A stretch of 64,000 nucleotides of DNA from CATOSD01 sp965203135. Lineage in GTDB: Bacteria; Chloroflexota; Dehalococcoidia; Lucifugimonadales; CATOSD01. A model generated the notes under the pieces. The model ran no database searches, was not told the origin of the DNA, and saw nothing but the letters and a program-made list of their open reading frames with translations. This document shows, piece after piece, positions 34,805 to 43,681 of this stretch. The translations under genes and the position numbers were made by a program. Position 1 is the first letter of the stretch. Each line of letters begins with the position of its first letter. The stretch lies in NCBI GenBank assembly GCA_965203135.1, contig CBDBBO010000003.1, positions 270,514 to 334,513 of the forward strand, in the 5' to 3' direction.

Positions 34805-35554
34805 TCACCACTCCCCTGTGAACGGCCGCCGCACCCGCACACGGCGCGGTATGCTGACGAAAAACCCGGCCCACGTCGGAGGATCCGGCCTCACGTCCAG
34901 CAGCTCCCGCAGCCTGCGCGACGCCCCCCGCAGCAGCGGCGCGCCGTGGCCGCCGCACAGGACGCCGAAGTCCATCTCCGCCAGTGTTCGCAGCGACGCC
35001 ACGTAGTCGTCCCGATTGTAGCCCGGAAACGGCACCGAGCGGCTCACCCGCTCGCCATCGCTGAACAGCGTGTCGCCCGAAAACAGTAGTCCCTCGCGCT
35101 CCAGCAGGTAGCAGACGCTGCCCGGCGTGTGGCCCGGCGTGTGCAGCGCGCGCAGGCCCCCCAGCAGGTCGGTGACCTGTCCGTGCTCCACGGACGCGTG
35201 CGCTTCCGTCGTCCGCACCAGCGGCACCCGCGCCACGATGCCGCCCCCGCCGCCCAGGTAGCGCCTGTCGCCGCGCCACTTGCGGTGCGTATCGCTCGTG
35301 TGGGCGTGTACCGACGCACCGGTGCGCTTCACGATGGCGCGGGCGCCTCCGACGTGATCCGGGTGGCCGTGCGTCATCAGAACCAGCTCAACCTCCTCGG
35401 GCCGGCGCCCTATCGACTCGACGTATTCGAACACACGGCGGGCGCTCATCGGCGGGCCGGTGTCGATCAGTGCCAGCCGGTCGCGCTCGACTATCAGGTA
35501 TGATCGCGACCACCGGACGCCCGGCACCGCGTGAACGCCAGGGACGACTTCCAA
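34805..35554 (-). CDS. MBL-fold metallo-hydrolase
   Basis: 249-aa metallo-beta-lactamase-fold hydrolase. Metal-binding motifs in order: VLMTHGHPDHVGG (HxHxDH), ALHTPGHTPGSVCY, LFSGDTLF and CGGHGAP. It resembles the glyoxalase II-like/lactonase group; the substrate is unknown. The start is a TTG at 35554, where AGGAGG lies nine bases upstream and the conserved EVVPGVHAVPG follows; an ATG at 35626 lacks a site and lies in the promoter. Confidence 0.88.
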   Translation of the reverse strand: MEVVPGVHAVPGVRWSRSYLIVERDRLALIDTGPPMSARRVFEYVESIGRRPEEVELVLMTHGHPDHVGGARAIVKRTGASVHAHTSDTHRKWRGDRRYLGGGGGIVARVPLVRTTEAHASVEHGQVTDLLGGLRALHTPGHTPGSVCYLLEREGLLFSGDTLFSDGERVSRSVPFPGYNRDDYVASLRTLAEMDFGVLCGGHGAPLLRGASRRLRELLDVRPDPPTWAGFFVSIPRRVRVRRPFTGEW

Positions 35555-35598
35555 CTGCTGAATCCTCCTGGCAGGCCATTGGCGGCCAATCGTGTTTG

Positions 35599-35626
35599 AG
35601 TGTATCTTTGTGCGGAGGATTGTCAA
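35599..35626 (-). promoter_or_regulatory. Promoter of the MBL-fold hydrolase gene
   Basis: On the minus strand TTGACA (35621-35626), 16-bp spacer, TACACT (35599-35604). The short leader reaches the TTG start at 35554. Confidence 0.5.
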
Positions 35627-35679
35627 TCCGAACGGGCGGGGGAGTGCTCCGCCGCCAAGCCAGACAAAGGGAGCAGCAA

Positions 35680-36525
35680 ATGGACATCGGAATTTCCACT
35701 TTTCTGACGGACTACTCGGTGGACGTAGCCACCGTCGCGCGAAGAGTCGAGGAGCTGGGATTCGACTCGCTCTGGGTACCCGAGCACCCCATGATCCCCG
35801 TCAACACGGCGTCGCCATGGCCGGGCTCGCCGGACGGTGTCATCCCCAAGGTGTACGCCGACATCGTGGACCCGTTCGTGGCGCTCGCCCGCGCTTCCGG
35901 CGTCACCACTACGCTCAAGCTCGCCACGGGCATCGTGCTGCTGCCGGAGCGCCACCCCATCCTGCTCGCCAAGGAGGTCGCGACGCTGGATATGTACTCC
36001 GGCGGGCGCTTCATCTTCGGCATCGGCGCCGGCTGGAACCGGGAGGAGAGCGAGATTCTCGGCGGAGACTTCGATCACCGCTGGACGCAGGCGCGCGAGT
36101 CGGTCCTCGCGATGAAAGAGCTTTGGACCAAGGTCGAGAGCGAGTATCACGGCAAGTACTACGACTTCCCGCCGGTCTACTCGTTCCCGCGCCCGGTGCA
36201 GCGCCCGCACCCGCCGGTCCTGCTCGGCGGCATGGCCCGCAACGTCTTCCGCCGCGTCGTGGAGTACGGCGACGGCTGGATGCCCAACCGCGTCAGCCCG
36301 GAGGACGTGGCGAAGGGCAGGGCAACCCTGGACGAGCTCGCCTCCGCCGCGGGCCGCGACCCCGCGTCCATCCAGATAACTGTGTTCGGCCAGCAGCCGG
36401 ACCCCGACCTGCTCAAGCGCTTCGAGGAGGCCGGCGCCGACCGCGTCACCATCCGCCTGGAGACGGCGGCCGAGGCCGAGTCGCTGGCGGACGTGGAGCG
36501 CATCGCCGAGGCCGTGCTGGGGTAG
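35680..36525 (+). CDS. LLM-class flavin/F420-dependent oxidoreductase
   Basis: 281-aa luciferase-like TIM-barrel enzyme using FMN or F420. Typical blocks are GFDSLWVPEHPMIP, LKLATGIVLLPERHPILLAKEVATLD, GRFIFGIGAGWNREE and RPHPPVLLGGMARNVFRRVVEYGDGWMP. The length and the AGWNREE motif fit the F420-dependent TIGR03619-like subgroup. The substrate is unknown. The ATG at 35680 has AAAGGGAGC upstream; the gene is divergent from the MBL hydrolase. Confidence 0.9.
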   Translation: MDIGISTFLTDYSVDVATVARRVEELGFDSLWVPEHPMIPVNTASPWPGSPDGVIPKVYADIVDPFVALARASGVTTTLKLATGIVLLPERHPILLAKEVATLDMYSGGRFIFGIGAGWNREESEILGGDFDHRWTQARESVLAMKELWTKVESEYHGKYYDFPPVYSFPRPVQRPHPPVLLGGMARNVFRRVVEYGDGWMPNRVSPEDVAKGRATLDELASAAGRDPASIQITVFGQQPDPDLLKRFEEAGADRVTIRLETAAEAESLADVERIAEAVLG

Positions 36526-36562
36526 GGCCGTACTGCGGTAGGGCTAGGATGGGGGTGACAGC

Positions 36563-36970
36563 ATGTACTGCACGAGCTGCGGATCGCAGAATGAAGAGAA
36601 CGCCCGGTTCTGCGGAGAATGTGGTCGGGAACTATCCGAGCAGAGGACGACGGCCAGGGAGTATGCACCGGAGCCCCTAACCCCGCCGGCACACATACCC
36701 AACTACCTGGTCCAGGCCATACTGGTAACCATCTTCTGCTGCCTGCCGGTCGGAATCGTATCGATCGTCTACGCTGCCCAGGTCAACGTCAAGCTCGCAG
36801 CCGGCGACGTTTCGGGCGCGATGAAGGCCTCCTCCAGCGCGAAGACATGGGCGTGGGTTGCCTTCGGCACCGGCTTGGTCATTTTTACGATGTACATGAT
36901 TTGGGGGGCCAGTAACCTCACGTTATCAGGATGGGGGACTTACGATGTACATGATTTGGGGGGCCACTGA
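36563..36970 (+). CDS. Zinc-ribbon/CD225 membrane protein, altered C-terminus
   Basis: 135-aa protein with an N-terminal zinc ribbon (CTSCGSQN...CGECGREL) and a CD225/dispanin-like membrane domain (NYLVQAILVTIFCCLPVGIVSIVYAAQVNVKLAAGDVSGAMKAS). It is a close paralogue of the next gene, but after AKTWAWVAFG the second membrane segment is shortened and the frame runs into a 55-bp tandem duplication, ending in TYDVHDLGGH. The C-terminus therefore looks like a duplication scar. Function unknown. Confidence 0.8.
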   Translation: MYCTSCGSQNEENARFCGECGRELSEQRTTAREYAPEPLTPPAHIPNYLVQAILVTIFCCLPVGIVSIVYAAQVNVKLAAGDVSGAMKASSSAKTWAWVAFGTGLVIFTMYMIWGASNLTLSGWGTYDVHDLGGH

Positions 36971-36996
36971 CCTCACGTTATCAGGATGAGGGTGGC
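36887..36996 (+). repeat. 55-bp tandem duplication between the CD225 paralogues
   Basis: Two copies (36887-36941 and 36942-36996) starting ACGATGTACATGATTTGGGG, each including CCTCACGTTATCAGGATG, with a few differences. The right copy runs up to the start region of the second gene. Confidence 0.85.
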
Positions 36997-36999
36997 AGC

Positions 37000-37383
37000 A
37001 TGTACTGCACGAGCTGCGGATCGCAAAACCAAGACAATGCCCGGTTCTGCCGAGAATGTGGTCGGGAACTATCCGAGCAGAGGGCGACGGCCAGGGAGTA
37101 TGCGCCAGAGCTTCCGAGCCCGCCGGCACACATACCGAACTACCTGGTGCAGGCCATACTGGTAACAATTTTCTGCTGCCTGCCGTTCGGAATCGTGTCG
37201 ATCGTCTACGCAGCCCAGGTCAACAGCAAGCTCGCGGCCGGCGACGTTTCGGGCGCGATGCAGGCCTCCAAAAATGCGAAGACGTGGGCGTGGGTTTCCT
37301 TTGGCGTCGCCCTGGGCATTCTTGGCGTGTATCTGTTATCAGTGGCCGTTTATGACTACGTGTTAACTTCGGTGCAGTTCTAG
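37000..37383 (+). CDS. Zinc-ribbon/CD225 membrane protein
   Basis: 127 aa. The N-terminal zinc ribbon CTSCGSQNQDNARFCRECG, a short linker and two hydrophobic segments (LVQAILVTIFCCLPFGIVSIVY; WVSFGVALGILGVYLLSV) fit the CD225/dispanin superfamily of small membrane proteins. It is the intact member of the tandem pair and precedes a DUF2752 gene, a common partner. Role unknown. Confidence 0.85.
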   Translation: MYCTSCGSQNQDNARFCRECGRELSEQRATAREYAPELPSPPAHIPNYLVQAILVTIFCCLPFGIVSIVYAAQVNSKLAAGDVSGAMQASKNAKTWAWVSFGVALGILGVYLLSVAVYDYVLTSVQF

Positions 37384-37398
37384 CAGTTGCAGGACGAC

Positions 37399-37818
37399 AT
37401 GATTCTCATAGAGCGCACGCTTTCGCCGAGGGCGGGGTATCTGGGACTGGCTCTACTCGGGGCGGCGGGGATAGCCCTGCTCTACGTCTTCGACCCCAGG
37501 AATGCGGGGGTGTTCCCCACCTGCCCGTTTCTCAGCCTCACCGGGTGTTTCTGCCCGGGCTGCGGCACGCTGCGCGCCCTGCACGCGCTGCTCCGAGGGG
37601 ACGTCGGCGGCGCCATCGGCTATAACTTGCTTACGGTGCTCGCGCTGCCGTTCGTCGCCTACTCTTACGCCACCGGCGCGATGAGGACGTTCGGCCTTCG
37701 GGCGCCACGCCCGGTATTCGTTCATCCCGGCCTGATCTGGGCACTGCTCGCCGCAATCGTCGCATACTGGGCGCTGCGGAACCTGCCTGTCGCGCCGCTA
37801 ACCGCGCTGGCGCCGTAG
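37399..37818 (+). CDS. DUF2752 family membrane protein
   Basis: 139 aa with about three hydrophobic segments and the DUF2752 signature CPFLSLTGCFCPGCGTLRALHALLRGD, with paired cysteines. ATG 37399 is preferred (AGGA five bases upstream). Its position behind the CD225 genes suggests a joint membrane function that is not known. Confidence 0.88.
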   Translation: MILIERTLSPRAGYLGLALLGAAGIALLYVFDPRNAGVFPTCPFLSLTGCFCPGCGTLRALHALLRGDVGGAIGYNLLTVLALPFVAYSYATGAMRTFGLRAPRPVFVHPGLIWALLAAIVAYWALRNLPVAPLTALAP

Positions 37819-37898
37819 GCGTGGCCGTGTTGGGCTACGGTACAGTCGCGTTTGGAAAATCCTGGCGGCAGCGTAGTGGAATTGGCTGCACCAACCCC

Positions 37899-38294
37899 TC
37901 AACCCAGTCGTTCGATGCCGGGACAACCATCGAAACTCGTGTCGAAGCTCAGGATACGGCTGACACCTGCGCTCTGCATAACAGCCACGTGTAGAGCGTC
38001 TCGAGCAGAGAGACCGTTGACGGTTTCGAGTATCGTCTTAGCTGCGTGTATCTCTGATATGCCGAATGTCAGTACATCGTCCACGATTGCATCGAGGATC
38101 CGGAAGGTGGCGTCGATAGCGTCAAGGCGACGGATGGCAGCGTACCTGTGTAATATCTCTTGATAGACTTCGACACTTGTGATTGTGTGCTCTCCATCCC
38201 TCGCCAAACTCATAAGGATCGCAACGGCGCGATCCCTGTTGGCGTGTGGCGCGCCCTCCAGATACATGGGCACGTTGGAGTCTATGAAAATCAC
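37899..38294 (-). CDS. vapC: PIN-domain toxin, VapC type
   Basis: 131-aa ribonuclease toxin. The PIN-domain acidic residues are in FIDSNVPMYL (Asp), SVEVYQEIL (Glu), SARDALHVAVM (Asp) and LSFDTSFDG (Asp). VapC toxins cleave tRNA or rRNA. The GTG start at 38294 overlaps the antitoxin stop (TAGTG). Confidence 0.9.
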   Translation of the reverse strand: MIFIDSNVPMYLEGAPHANRDRAVAILMSLARDGEHTITSVEVYQEILHRYAAIRRLDAIDATFRILDAIVDDVLTFGISEIHAAKTILETVNGLSARDALHVAVMQSAGVSRILSFDTSFDGCPGIERLG

Positions 38295-38539
38295 TAGAGA
38301 CGCCGGCCAGCCTCAATTTCGGCGAGCATCGTATCAATGTCTGCGGTAGGGAACTGGTGGCGACCGGACTCAGCGATGGCGCGGAGCTTTTCCTCTTTGG
38401 TGGCACGTGGCCGGTCAAAGCGGGCCTTTCGCAGGGACTGCCGGACCCACTCCGATACAGACAGACGTTGGCGTCGGGCGACCTCTTGGATCTCCCTGTA
38501 CTCGTCTTCGTCTAGCAGGACTTGTAGTCGCTTGGTCAT
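38294..38539 (-). CDS. vapB: Antitoxin, ribbon-helix-helix VapB type
   Basis: 81-aa protein with an N-terminal ribbon-helix-helix (RLQVLLDEDEYREIQEVARRQRLSVSEWVRQSLRKA) and a C-terminal toxin-binding tail (IDTMLAEIEAGRRL). It would bind VapC and repress the operon. One-base overlap with vapC. Confidence 0.88.
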   Translation of the reverse strand: MTKRLQVLLDEDEYREIQEVARRQRLSVSEWVRQSLRKARFDRPRATKEEKLRAIAESGRHQFPTADIDTMLAEIEAGRRL

Positions 38540-38583
38540 GTTAGCAGTATAGATTGATCAAGCGATGGATTTCAACCGCTCCC

Positions 38584-39618
38584 CTACCCAAACAGCGGCA
38601 GCACCTTCTCGCCGAACAGCCGCATCGACGCGCGCACCTTGTCCGGCGGCATCTCGCCCGTGTTGAGCTTGAGCATCAGGTTGCGCACGCCGATGTCGCG
38701 CAACTCCGCTATCCGCTCCGCCGCCTGGTCCGGCGTGCCGACGATGAACGACTGGCTCAGGTCCTCACCCGGCGCGGGCGGCGTGCCGGGCGGCGGCTTG
38801 GGAAATCCGCCCGGATTGTAGATCTCCCGCGCCTCGCGGAAGTGCTTGCGCTCGCGCTCGAATCCGTACTCGGCGACTTCCACCGCCTCGTCGTAGCTCT
38901 CGCCCAGCATCAGGTTGCGCGCCACCCAGCACTGGTTCAGCGCCCGCTCCGTCGCCTCCTCCCCGTGTCCCTCAGCCAGCATCGTGTCGCGGTACTGCTC
39001 CAGCCGCAGCCGAGTCGTGTCCATGGACTGCACGCCCATCAGGATGGGTCGCCCGATGCGGGCCATTGCCATCGTGGACGCCTCGCTGATACAGGCGCGC
39101 ACCAGCGGCGGGTGCGGCTTCTGCACGGGACGTGGGCGTAGCTGCGGAAACTTCACGTTCCAGTATTGCCCCTCAAAGTGCAACGGCTCCTCGGTCCACG
39201 AGCGCACCAGCAGTTCCTCGGCCTCCGGCAGCCGCTCGACGCCCTCCTCCATCGTCAGCCCGAACCCCAGGTACTCGTAGTGATTGAACGCCGATCCCCG
39301 GCCCGTACCAACGATCAGCCTGCCGTGGCTCAGGTTGTCGAGCAACGCGGTCTGCGCCGCGAGCCTCACCGGATGGTGGAAAGCCATCTCCACCACCGCG
39401 AACCCGATGCGGATGCGCTGTGTCCTGGCGGCGATTGCCGCGCCGAACACCAGCGGATCCGCGTAGGCGGACGCGCCGTCGAAGTGGTGCTCGGTCAACC
39501 AGACCGCGTCGAATCCGAGCCGCTCAGCCAGCTCGACCTCGGCGAGGGCGTTGTCGATTGCGGCGCCGTCGTTGTCCGGGACGTGGCTGACCGGAAACAG
39601 AAACTGCCCGAACCGCAT
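38584..39618 (-). CDS. LLM-class flavin-dependent oxidoreductase
   Basis: 344-aa bacterial luciferase-like enzyme. FGQFLFPVSHVPDNDGAAIDNALAEVELAERLGFDAVWLTEHHF, the PVRLAAQTALLDNLSHGRLIVGTGRG block and QSFIVGTPDQAAERIAELRD are typical of the alkanal monooxygenase-like group. The ATG at 39618 lies 10 bases after the amidohydrolase stop, so it is the third gene of an operon with agmatinase-like and amidohydrolase genes. Substrate unknown; oxidative catabolism is likely. Confidence 0.9.
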   Translation of the reverse strand: MRFGQFLFPVSHVPDNDGAAIDNALAEVELAERLGFDAVWLTEHHFDGASAYADPLVFGAAIAARTQRIRIGFAVVEMAFHHPVRLAAQTALLDNLSHGRLIVGTGRGSAFNHYEYLGFGLTMEEGVERLPEAEELLVRSWTEEPLHFEGQYWNVKFPQLRPRPVQKPHPPLVRACISEASTMAMARIGRPILMGVQSMDTTRLRLEQYRDTMLAEGHGEEATERALNQCWVARNLMLGESYDEAVEVAEYGFERERKHFREAREIYNPGGFPKPPPGTPPAPGEDLSQSFIVGTPDQAAERIAELRDIGVRNLMLKLNTGEMPPDKVRASMRLFGEKVLPLFG

Positions 39619-39628
39619 ACGCCGCCCC

Positions 39629-40852
39629 TCACTCCCGGACAATCTCGCCCTCTTTCATCACCAGCGAGATGCGCTCCCTGTCCTGGAGTATGGCGATGTC
39701 CGCGACGGGGTCGCCGTCCACAACTATCAGGTCCGCGATCTTGCCCTGCTCCACGGTGCCGATGTCGTCCTCCAGACCCAGCACCCTCGCGCCATTGCGC
39801 GTGCCCGCCTGGATCGCCTGCATGGGCGGCATCCCGGCGTCGACCAGCAGCCACATCTCCAGCGCCGACGTGCCAGGCGGCCAGCCCGGCCTCGGACCGT
39901 CCGACCCGGTGGCGATGTTCAACCCGTAGTCCATGTACGTCTGGAAGAGGTCGCGCTGGTGCTGCGCCATCGGCCGCCCGCGCGCCAGCCGGTACGCCGG
40001 ATAGCGCTGCTCGGCGTCCGGGCCGAGGTACGAGTGGAAGGCCGTCATCGTGGGCACAAGCGAGACGCCGCGCTCGGCCATGAGCGCGATGGTCGGCTCG
40101 TCCACGAGCGCGCCGTGCTCGATGCTGTCCACGCCGGCGATGGCGCACATCGCCACGCTCTGCGCGGAATAGGCGTGCGCCGCAACGCGCTTGCCCCAGC
40201 GGTGCGCCTCGTCGCACACCGCCGACATCTCCTCCTGGGTCATCTCCGTGTCCCATGGCATCGAGTACGCGTTGGAGCCGACGCGGCCGCTCGCTATCAG
40301 CTTGATTACGTCAGCGCCGTTGTACACCTGCCGCCGCACCGCCCGCCGCGCCTCCTCCGCTCCCACGAACATGCCGGACTCGGGTATCTGCACCTCCGGA
40401 CGCAGGAACCCGCGTTCGCCGGACCCCTCGGTTATGACCATCTCGCCCGATACCAGCATACGCGGCCCGCGTGCCAGGCCCTTTTCGACGGCCTCGCGTA
40501 TGGCGACGTCGGAGTAGCCGAACGCGCCGAGATTGCGCATCGTGGTGTAGCCGGAGTCGAGCAGGATGCCCGCCTGCGCCGCGCCCCGCAGCGCCATGAA
40601 CGGCACAGTCTCGGTGAACTCGGCGATGGGGTTGGGCTCCGCGCCCTGCGTGATGTGCATGTGCACGTCGATCAGCCCGGGCATCAGCGTCTTGCCGCCC
40701 AGATCGATCACGCGCGCGCCCTCCGGCGGCTGCGCTTCGGACGCCGGCCCGATCCACTCGATGCGCCCCTCGGCGACCATCACGGCCATGTCGGGCTGAG
40801 CCGCGGCGCCTGTCGCGTCCAGCAGCGTCGCGTTCGTGAACAGAGTTGTCAT
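39629..40852 (-). CDS. Amidohydrolase-family protein (imidazolonepropionase/prolidase-like)
   Basis: 407-aa metal-dependent hydrolase. A small N-terminal beta domain precedes LMPGLIDVHMHI (HxH), then VIKLIASG, RVAAHAYSAQSV, GVDSIEHGALVD, IATGSDGP (Asp) and the C-terminal GKIADLIVVDGDP. Substrates of this group include dipeptides and cyclic amides. Its start overlaps the upstream gene by four bases (ATGA). Confidence 0.92.
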   Translation of the reverse strand: MTTLFTNATLLDATGAAAQPDMAVMVAEGRIEWIGPASEAQPPEGARVIDLGGKTLMPGLIDVHMHITQGAEPNPIAEFTETVPFMALRGAAQAGILLDSGYTTMRNLGAFGYSDVAIREAVEKGLARGPRMLVSGEMVITEGSGERGFLRPEVQIPESGMFVGAEEARRAVRRQVYNGADVIKLIASGRVGSNAYSMPWDTEMTQEEMSAVCDEAHRWGKRVAAHAYSAQSVAMCAIAGVDSIEHGALVDEPTIALMAERGVSLVPTMTAFHSYLGPDAEQRYPAYRLARGRPMAQHQRDLFQTYMDYGLNIATGSDGPRPGWPPGTSALEMWLLVDAGMPPMQAIQAGTRNGARVLGLEDDIGTVEQGKIADLIVVDGDPVADIAILQDRERISLVMKEGEIVRE

Positions 40853-41868
40853 TCGGTCTGAGTCTCCTGTTTCGTCTCCGCCGGACGGGAAGGGAACTTG
40901 GTCGACAGCACGTCGATGATAAGCCTGGCGGCCAGCTGGGTCGTGATCTCGGACGAGTCGTAGGGCGGCGCGACCTCCACCATGTCGAAGGCGACCAGAT
41001 TGTCGCGCTCCACCAGAGCCGTCAGGCAGTCCCGCGCCTCCTCGTAGTAAAGCCCGCCCACCTCAGGCGTGCCGGTTCCGGGCGCCTGGCTCGGGTCCAT
41101 CACGTCGATGTCGAACGTGATGTACAGGTTCTGGCCGCTCGGAATCAGGTCCACCACGCCCTGCGGCCCCAACTCCTTGAACCGCCGTGTCGATATGATG
41201 AGACTGCCGTCCCGCTGCGACTCCTCGTAAGGCTTGCGCCGCGCCGAGCGTATCCCAAGCGAGGTGATGTGGTCCACGAAGTCGAGCTCCCTGCAGCGGC
41301 GTATGGGGCTGCCGTGCGTGTACAGCACGCCCTGCGTCTCGTGCGAGTAGTCCATGTGGGCGTCGAAGTGCACCACGTTCAGCGGCCCGAACTTGCTCAG
41401 CCCGCGCACCACCGGGAACGTGATGGCGTGGTCGCCGCCAACGACGACCGGAAACGCTCCCCGATCGACGATCTTCTCGACGGCCTGGGTCAGCTTCTGG
41501 AAGTTGCGAATCACCTCCGACGGAACGATTGTCACGTCGCCGCAGTCTGCCATCGTGATGCCGCGCAGCAGCTCGTCCTTGGCGTCGATGTCGAAGTAGC
41601 CCTCCGCCTGCCGCTGCCGGCCCTTCGGGTCTTCGTAAGTGTAGACGCGCGGCCAGTCCCGCACCGCGTCCGGGCCGTAACGCGCCCCGGGCCGCCCGAA
41701 CGTGCCCTGGTCGAACGGCACGCCCAGAAACGCCACCTCGGCGTCCAGCGTGTCCAGGTCGTCGCACAGCGGCGCGCGAAAGAAGCTGCGCGGCTGCGCT
41801 CTCGTGATCGGCCAGGCCGGTTCTGTCAACTCCGTGTACAGTGATTCGGTGTCTTCTCGGTCGGTCAT
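40849..41868 (-). CDS. Agmatinase/ureohydrolase-family enzyme
   Basis: 339-aa member of the arginase fold with all manganese ligands: VVGGDHAITFP, HFDAHMDYSHE and TFDIDVMDPSQAPGTGTPEVGG. It hydrolyses a guanidino or related C-N bond; agmatine is the commonest substrate, but relatives act on other guanidines. The ATG at 41868 is chosen because it begins the continuous conserved protein. First gene of the three-gene operon with amidohydrolase and LLM enzyme. Confidence 0.9.
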   Translation of the reverse strand: MTDREDTESLYTELTEPAWPITRAQPRSFFRAPLCDDLDTLDAEVAFLGVPFDQGTFGRPGARYGPDAVRDWPRVYTYEDPKGRQRQAEGYFDIDAKDELLRGITMADCGDVTIVPSEVIRNFQKLTQAVEKIVDRGAFPVVVGGDHAITFPVVRGLSKFGPLNVVHFDAHMDYSHETQGVLYTHGSPIRRCRELDFVDHITSLGIRSARRKPYEESQRDGSLIISTRRFKELGPQGVVDLIPSGQNLYITFDIDVMDPSQAPGTGTPEVGGLYYEEARDCLTALVERDNLVAFDMVEVAPPYDSSEITTQLAARLIIDVLSTKFPSRPAETKQETQTE

Positions 41869-41973
41869 CGGTCTTGCCCTCCGGCGCGCCGCTCTTGTGG
41901 CGCGGCGCCCGCGCACGATTCTACCCTATTTCGCCCTGCAAGGGGCACTCGGCCTGCCGGCGCCAAAGCTGAT

Positions 41974-42004
41974 TTTCCCAACAATACCTCCGTTCTGATA
42001 TAAT
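41974..42004 (+). promoter_or_regulatory. Promoter of purA
   Basis: A perfect TATAAT (41999-42004) with a weak TTTCCC/TTCCCA -35 at 41974-41980 (18-19 bp spacer). The leader to the ATG at 42117 is about 105 nt. Confidence 0.5.
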
Positions 42005-42116
42005 CTGTAGGCTAATCACTTAGCGATTCCCCTTGTCGGTTCGTGGGGAATAGGCCGCGCGCGTCTCGTGCGGCGCGCCGTCCCGACCGGGCCGACCTCA
42101 GGCACAAGGAGACCTA

Positions 42117-43409
42117 ATGCCAGCCTACGCAGTCTTGGGAGCGCAATGGGGCGACGAAGGGAAGGGCAAGATTATCGACGTCCTTTCCCGCGACGCCGAC
42201 ATAGTGGCGCGGTTCTCCGGCGGCAACAACGCGGGCCACACCGTCGTCAACGGCAAGGGCAAGTTCAGCTTCCACATCGTGCCCTGCGGCATCTTCTGGC
42301 CGCAGACGATGAACGTCATCGGCAACGGCGTGGTCGTGGACCCCGACGTTCTGCTGGACGAGATCGACGGGCTGAAAGAGCAGGGCATGGACATCTCCGA
42401 CCGCCTGATGGTCAGCGAGCGCGCCCACCTCATCATGCCCTACCACGTGGCGCTGGACGCCCTCACCGAGAAGGCCCGCGGCAAGTCCGCCATCGGCACC
42501 ACCGGCAAGGGCATCGGCCCCACCTACGCCGACAAGGCCGCCCGGACCGGCCTCCGCGCCGCCGACCTCCTGGACATCGAGGCGCTCTACCCACGCCTGA
42601 AGAGCATCCTCGAGTACACCAACGCGGTCATCACCAAGGTCTACGAGGGCGATCCCATCGACCTGGACGAGGTCTATGCCAAGTGCCGCCAGTGGTCCGA
42701 GCGCCTCTCGCCGCTCATCGGCCCCGTGGAGCGCATCGTGAACGACGCCCTCTCCGCCGGCGCCAACGTGCTGCTGGAGGGCGCGCAGGGCGCGCTGCTG
42801 GACCTGGATCACGGCACCTATCCGTTCGTCACGTCCTCCAACCCCACCATCGGCGGCGTGTCCGTGGGACTGGGCGTGCATCCGGGCCACATCTCTGCGG
42901 TGATGGGCGTGTTCAAGGCCTACTCCACCCGCGTCGGCACCGGCCCGTTCCCGACGGAGCTGCACGACGACACCGGCGCCCACATCCGCGAGCTCGCCCA
43001 GGAGTTCGGCGTCACCACCGGACGCCCCCGCCGCGTCGGCTGGTTCGACGCCGTGGCCGCGCGCTACAGCTCGCAGGTGAACGGCTACACCTCCGCCATC
43101 GTCACTCGTCTGGACGTGCTGGACGGATTCGACTCCGTGAAAGTCTGCACCGCCTACGAGCTGGACGGCGAGATCACGCAGGAGTTCCCCGGAGGCGTCG
43201 CCGCGCTGGAGCGGTGCAAGCCCGTGTTCGAGGATCACGAGGGCTGGGACAGCCCCACCGCGAGCGCGACCACGCTCGAAGAGCTTCCCAAGCAGGCCCG
43301 CTCCTACGTCCAGCGCCTCGAGGAGCTCATCGGCTGCCCGGTCGACGTCATCTCCACCGGCCCCCACCGCGACGAAACCGTCCTGGTCAAGCGCCTCCTG
43401 CGAGGGTAG
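42117..43409 (+). CDS. purA: Adenylosuccinate synthetase
   Basis: GTP-dependent ligation of aspartate to IMP, the first committed step to AMP. 430 aa, full length. GAQWGDEGKGKIIDVL, FSGGNNAGHTVV, IGTTGKGIGPTYADKAAR, LLEGAQGALLDLDHGTYPFVTSSNPT and RRVGWFDAVA are all diagnostic. AAGGAGACC stands just ahead of the ATG. An unrelated small HicB-like gene follows 29 bp downstream. Confidence 0.98.
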   Translation: MPAYAVLGAQWGDEGKGKIIDVLSRDADIVARFSGGNNAGHTVVNGKGKFSFHIVPCGIFWPQTMNVIGNGVVVDPDVLLDEIDGLKEQGMDISDRLMVSERAHLIMPYHVALDALTEKARGKSAIGTTGKGIGPTYADKAARTGLRAADLLDIEALYPRLKSILEYTNAVITKVYEGDPIDLDEVYAKCRQWSERLSPLIGPVERIVNDALSAGANVLLEGAQGALLDLDHGTYPFVTSSNPTIGGVSVGLGVHPGHISAVMGVFKAYSTRVGTGPFPTELHDDTGAHIRELAQEFGVTTGRPRRVGWFDAVAARYSSQVNGYTSAIVTRLDVLDGFDSVKVCTAYELDGEITQEFPGGVAALERCKPVFEDHEGWDSPTASATTLEELPKQARSYVQRLEELIGCPVDVISTGPHRDETVLVKRLLRG

Positions 43410-43438
43410 GGGGCGGGCCATCCACGAAAGGGTCGCCT

Positions 43439-43681
43439 ATGGGGACTGTGGAACACTACGTGGGCCTCGATTATCCGGTTAAGCTCACACATCTGGACGA
43501 AGACGGCGACGTGTTTTGGCTTGCCGAGATACCGGACTTGCCAGGGTGCATGACCGACGGTGCAACCCCGGACGAGGCGCTAGAGAACATCGAGGACGCC
43601 AAGCGCCTCTGGATAGAAACCATGATTGAAGACGGGTTCGATCTTCCAGAGCCCGGAACAGTCGCGCGACCGCAGCGTTAA
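43439..43681 (+). CDS. HicB-family antitoxin-like protein, orphan
   Basis: 80-aa protein with the degraded RNase H-like HicB fold: KLTHLDEDGDVFWLAEIPDLPGCMTDGATPDEALENIEDAKRLWIETMIEDG. HicB proteins neutralise the HicA RNase, but no hicA-type gene is adjacent on either side. ATG 43439 has an AAAGGG site. It may act alone or partner with a distant toxin. Confidence 0.82.
   Translation: MGTVEHYVGLDYPVKLTHLDEDGDVFWLAEIPDLPGCMTDGATPDEALENIEDAKRLWIETMIEDGFDLPEPGTVARPQR

Noticed and set aside
42068..43681. Single 537-codon frame spanning purA and the HicB-like gene
   Set aside because: The first part is an Arg/His-rich shadow of purA; only the portion from 43439 has its own ATG, ribosome site and family match.
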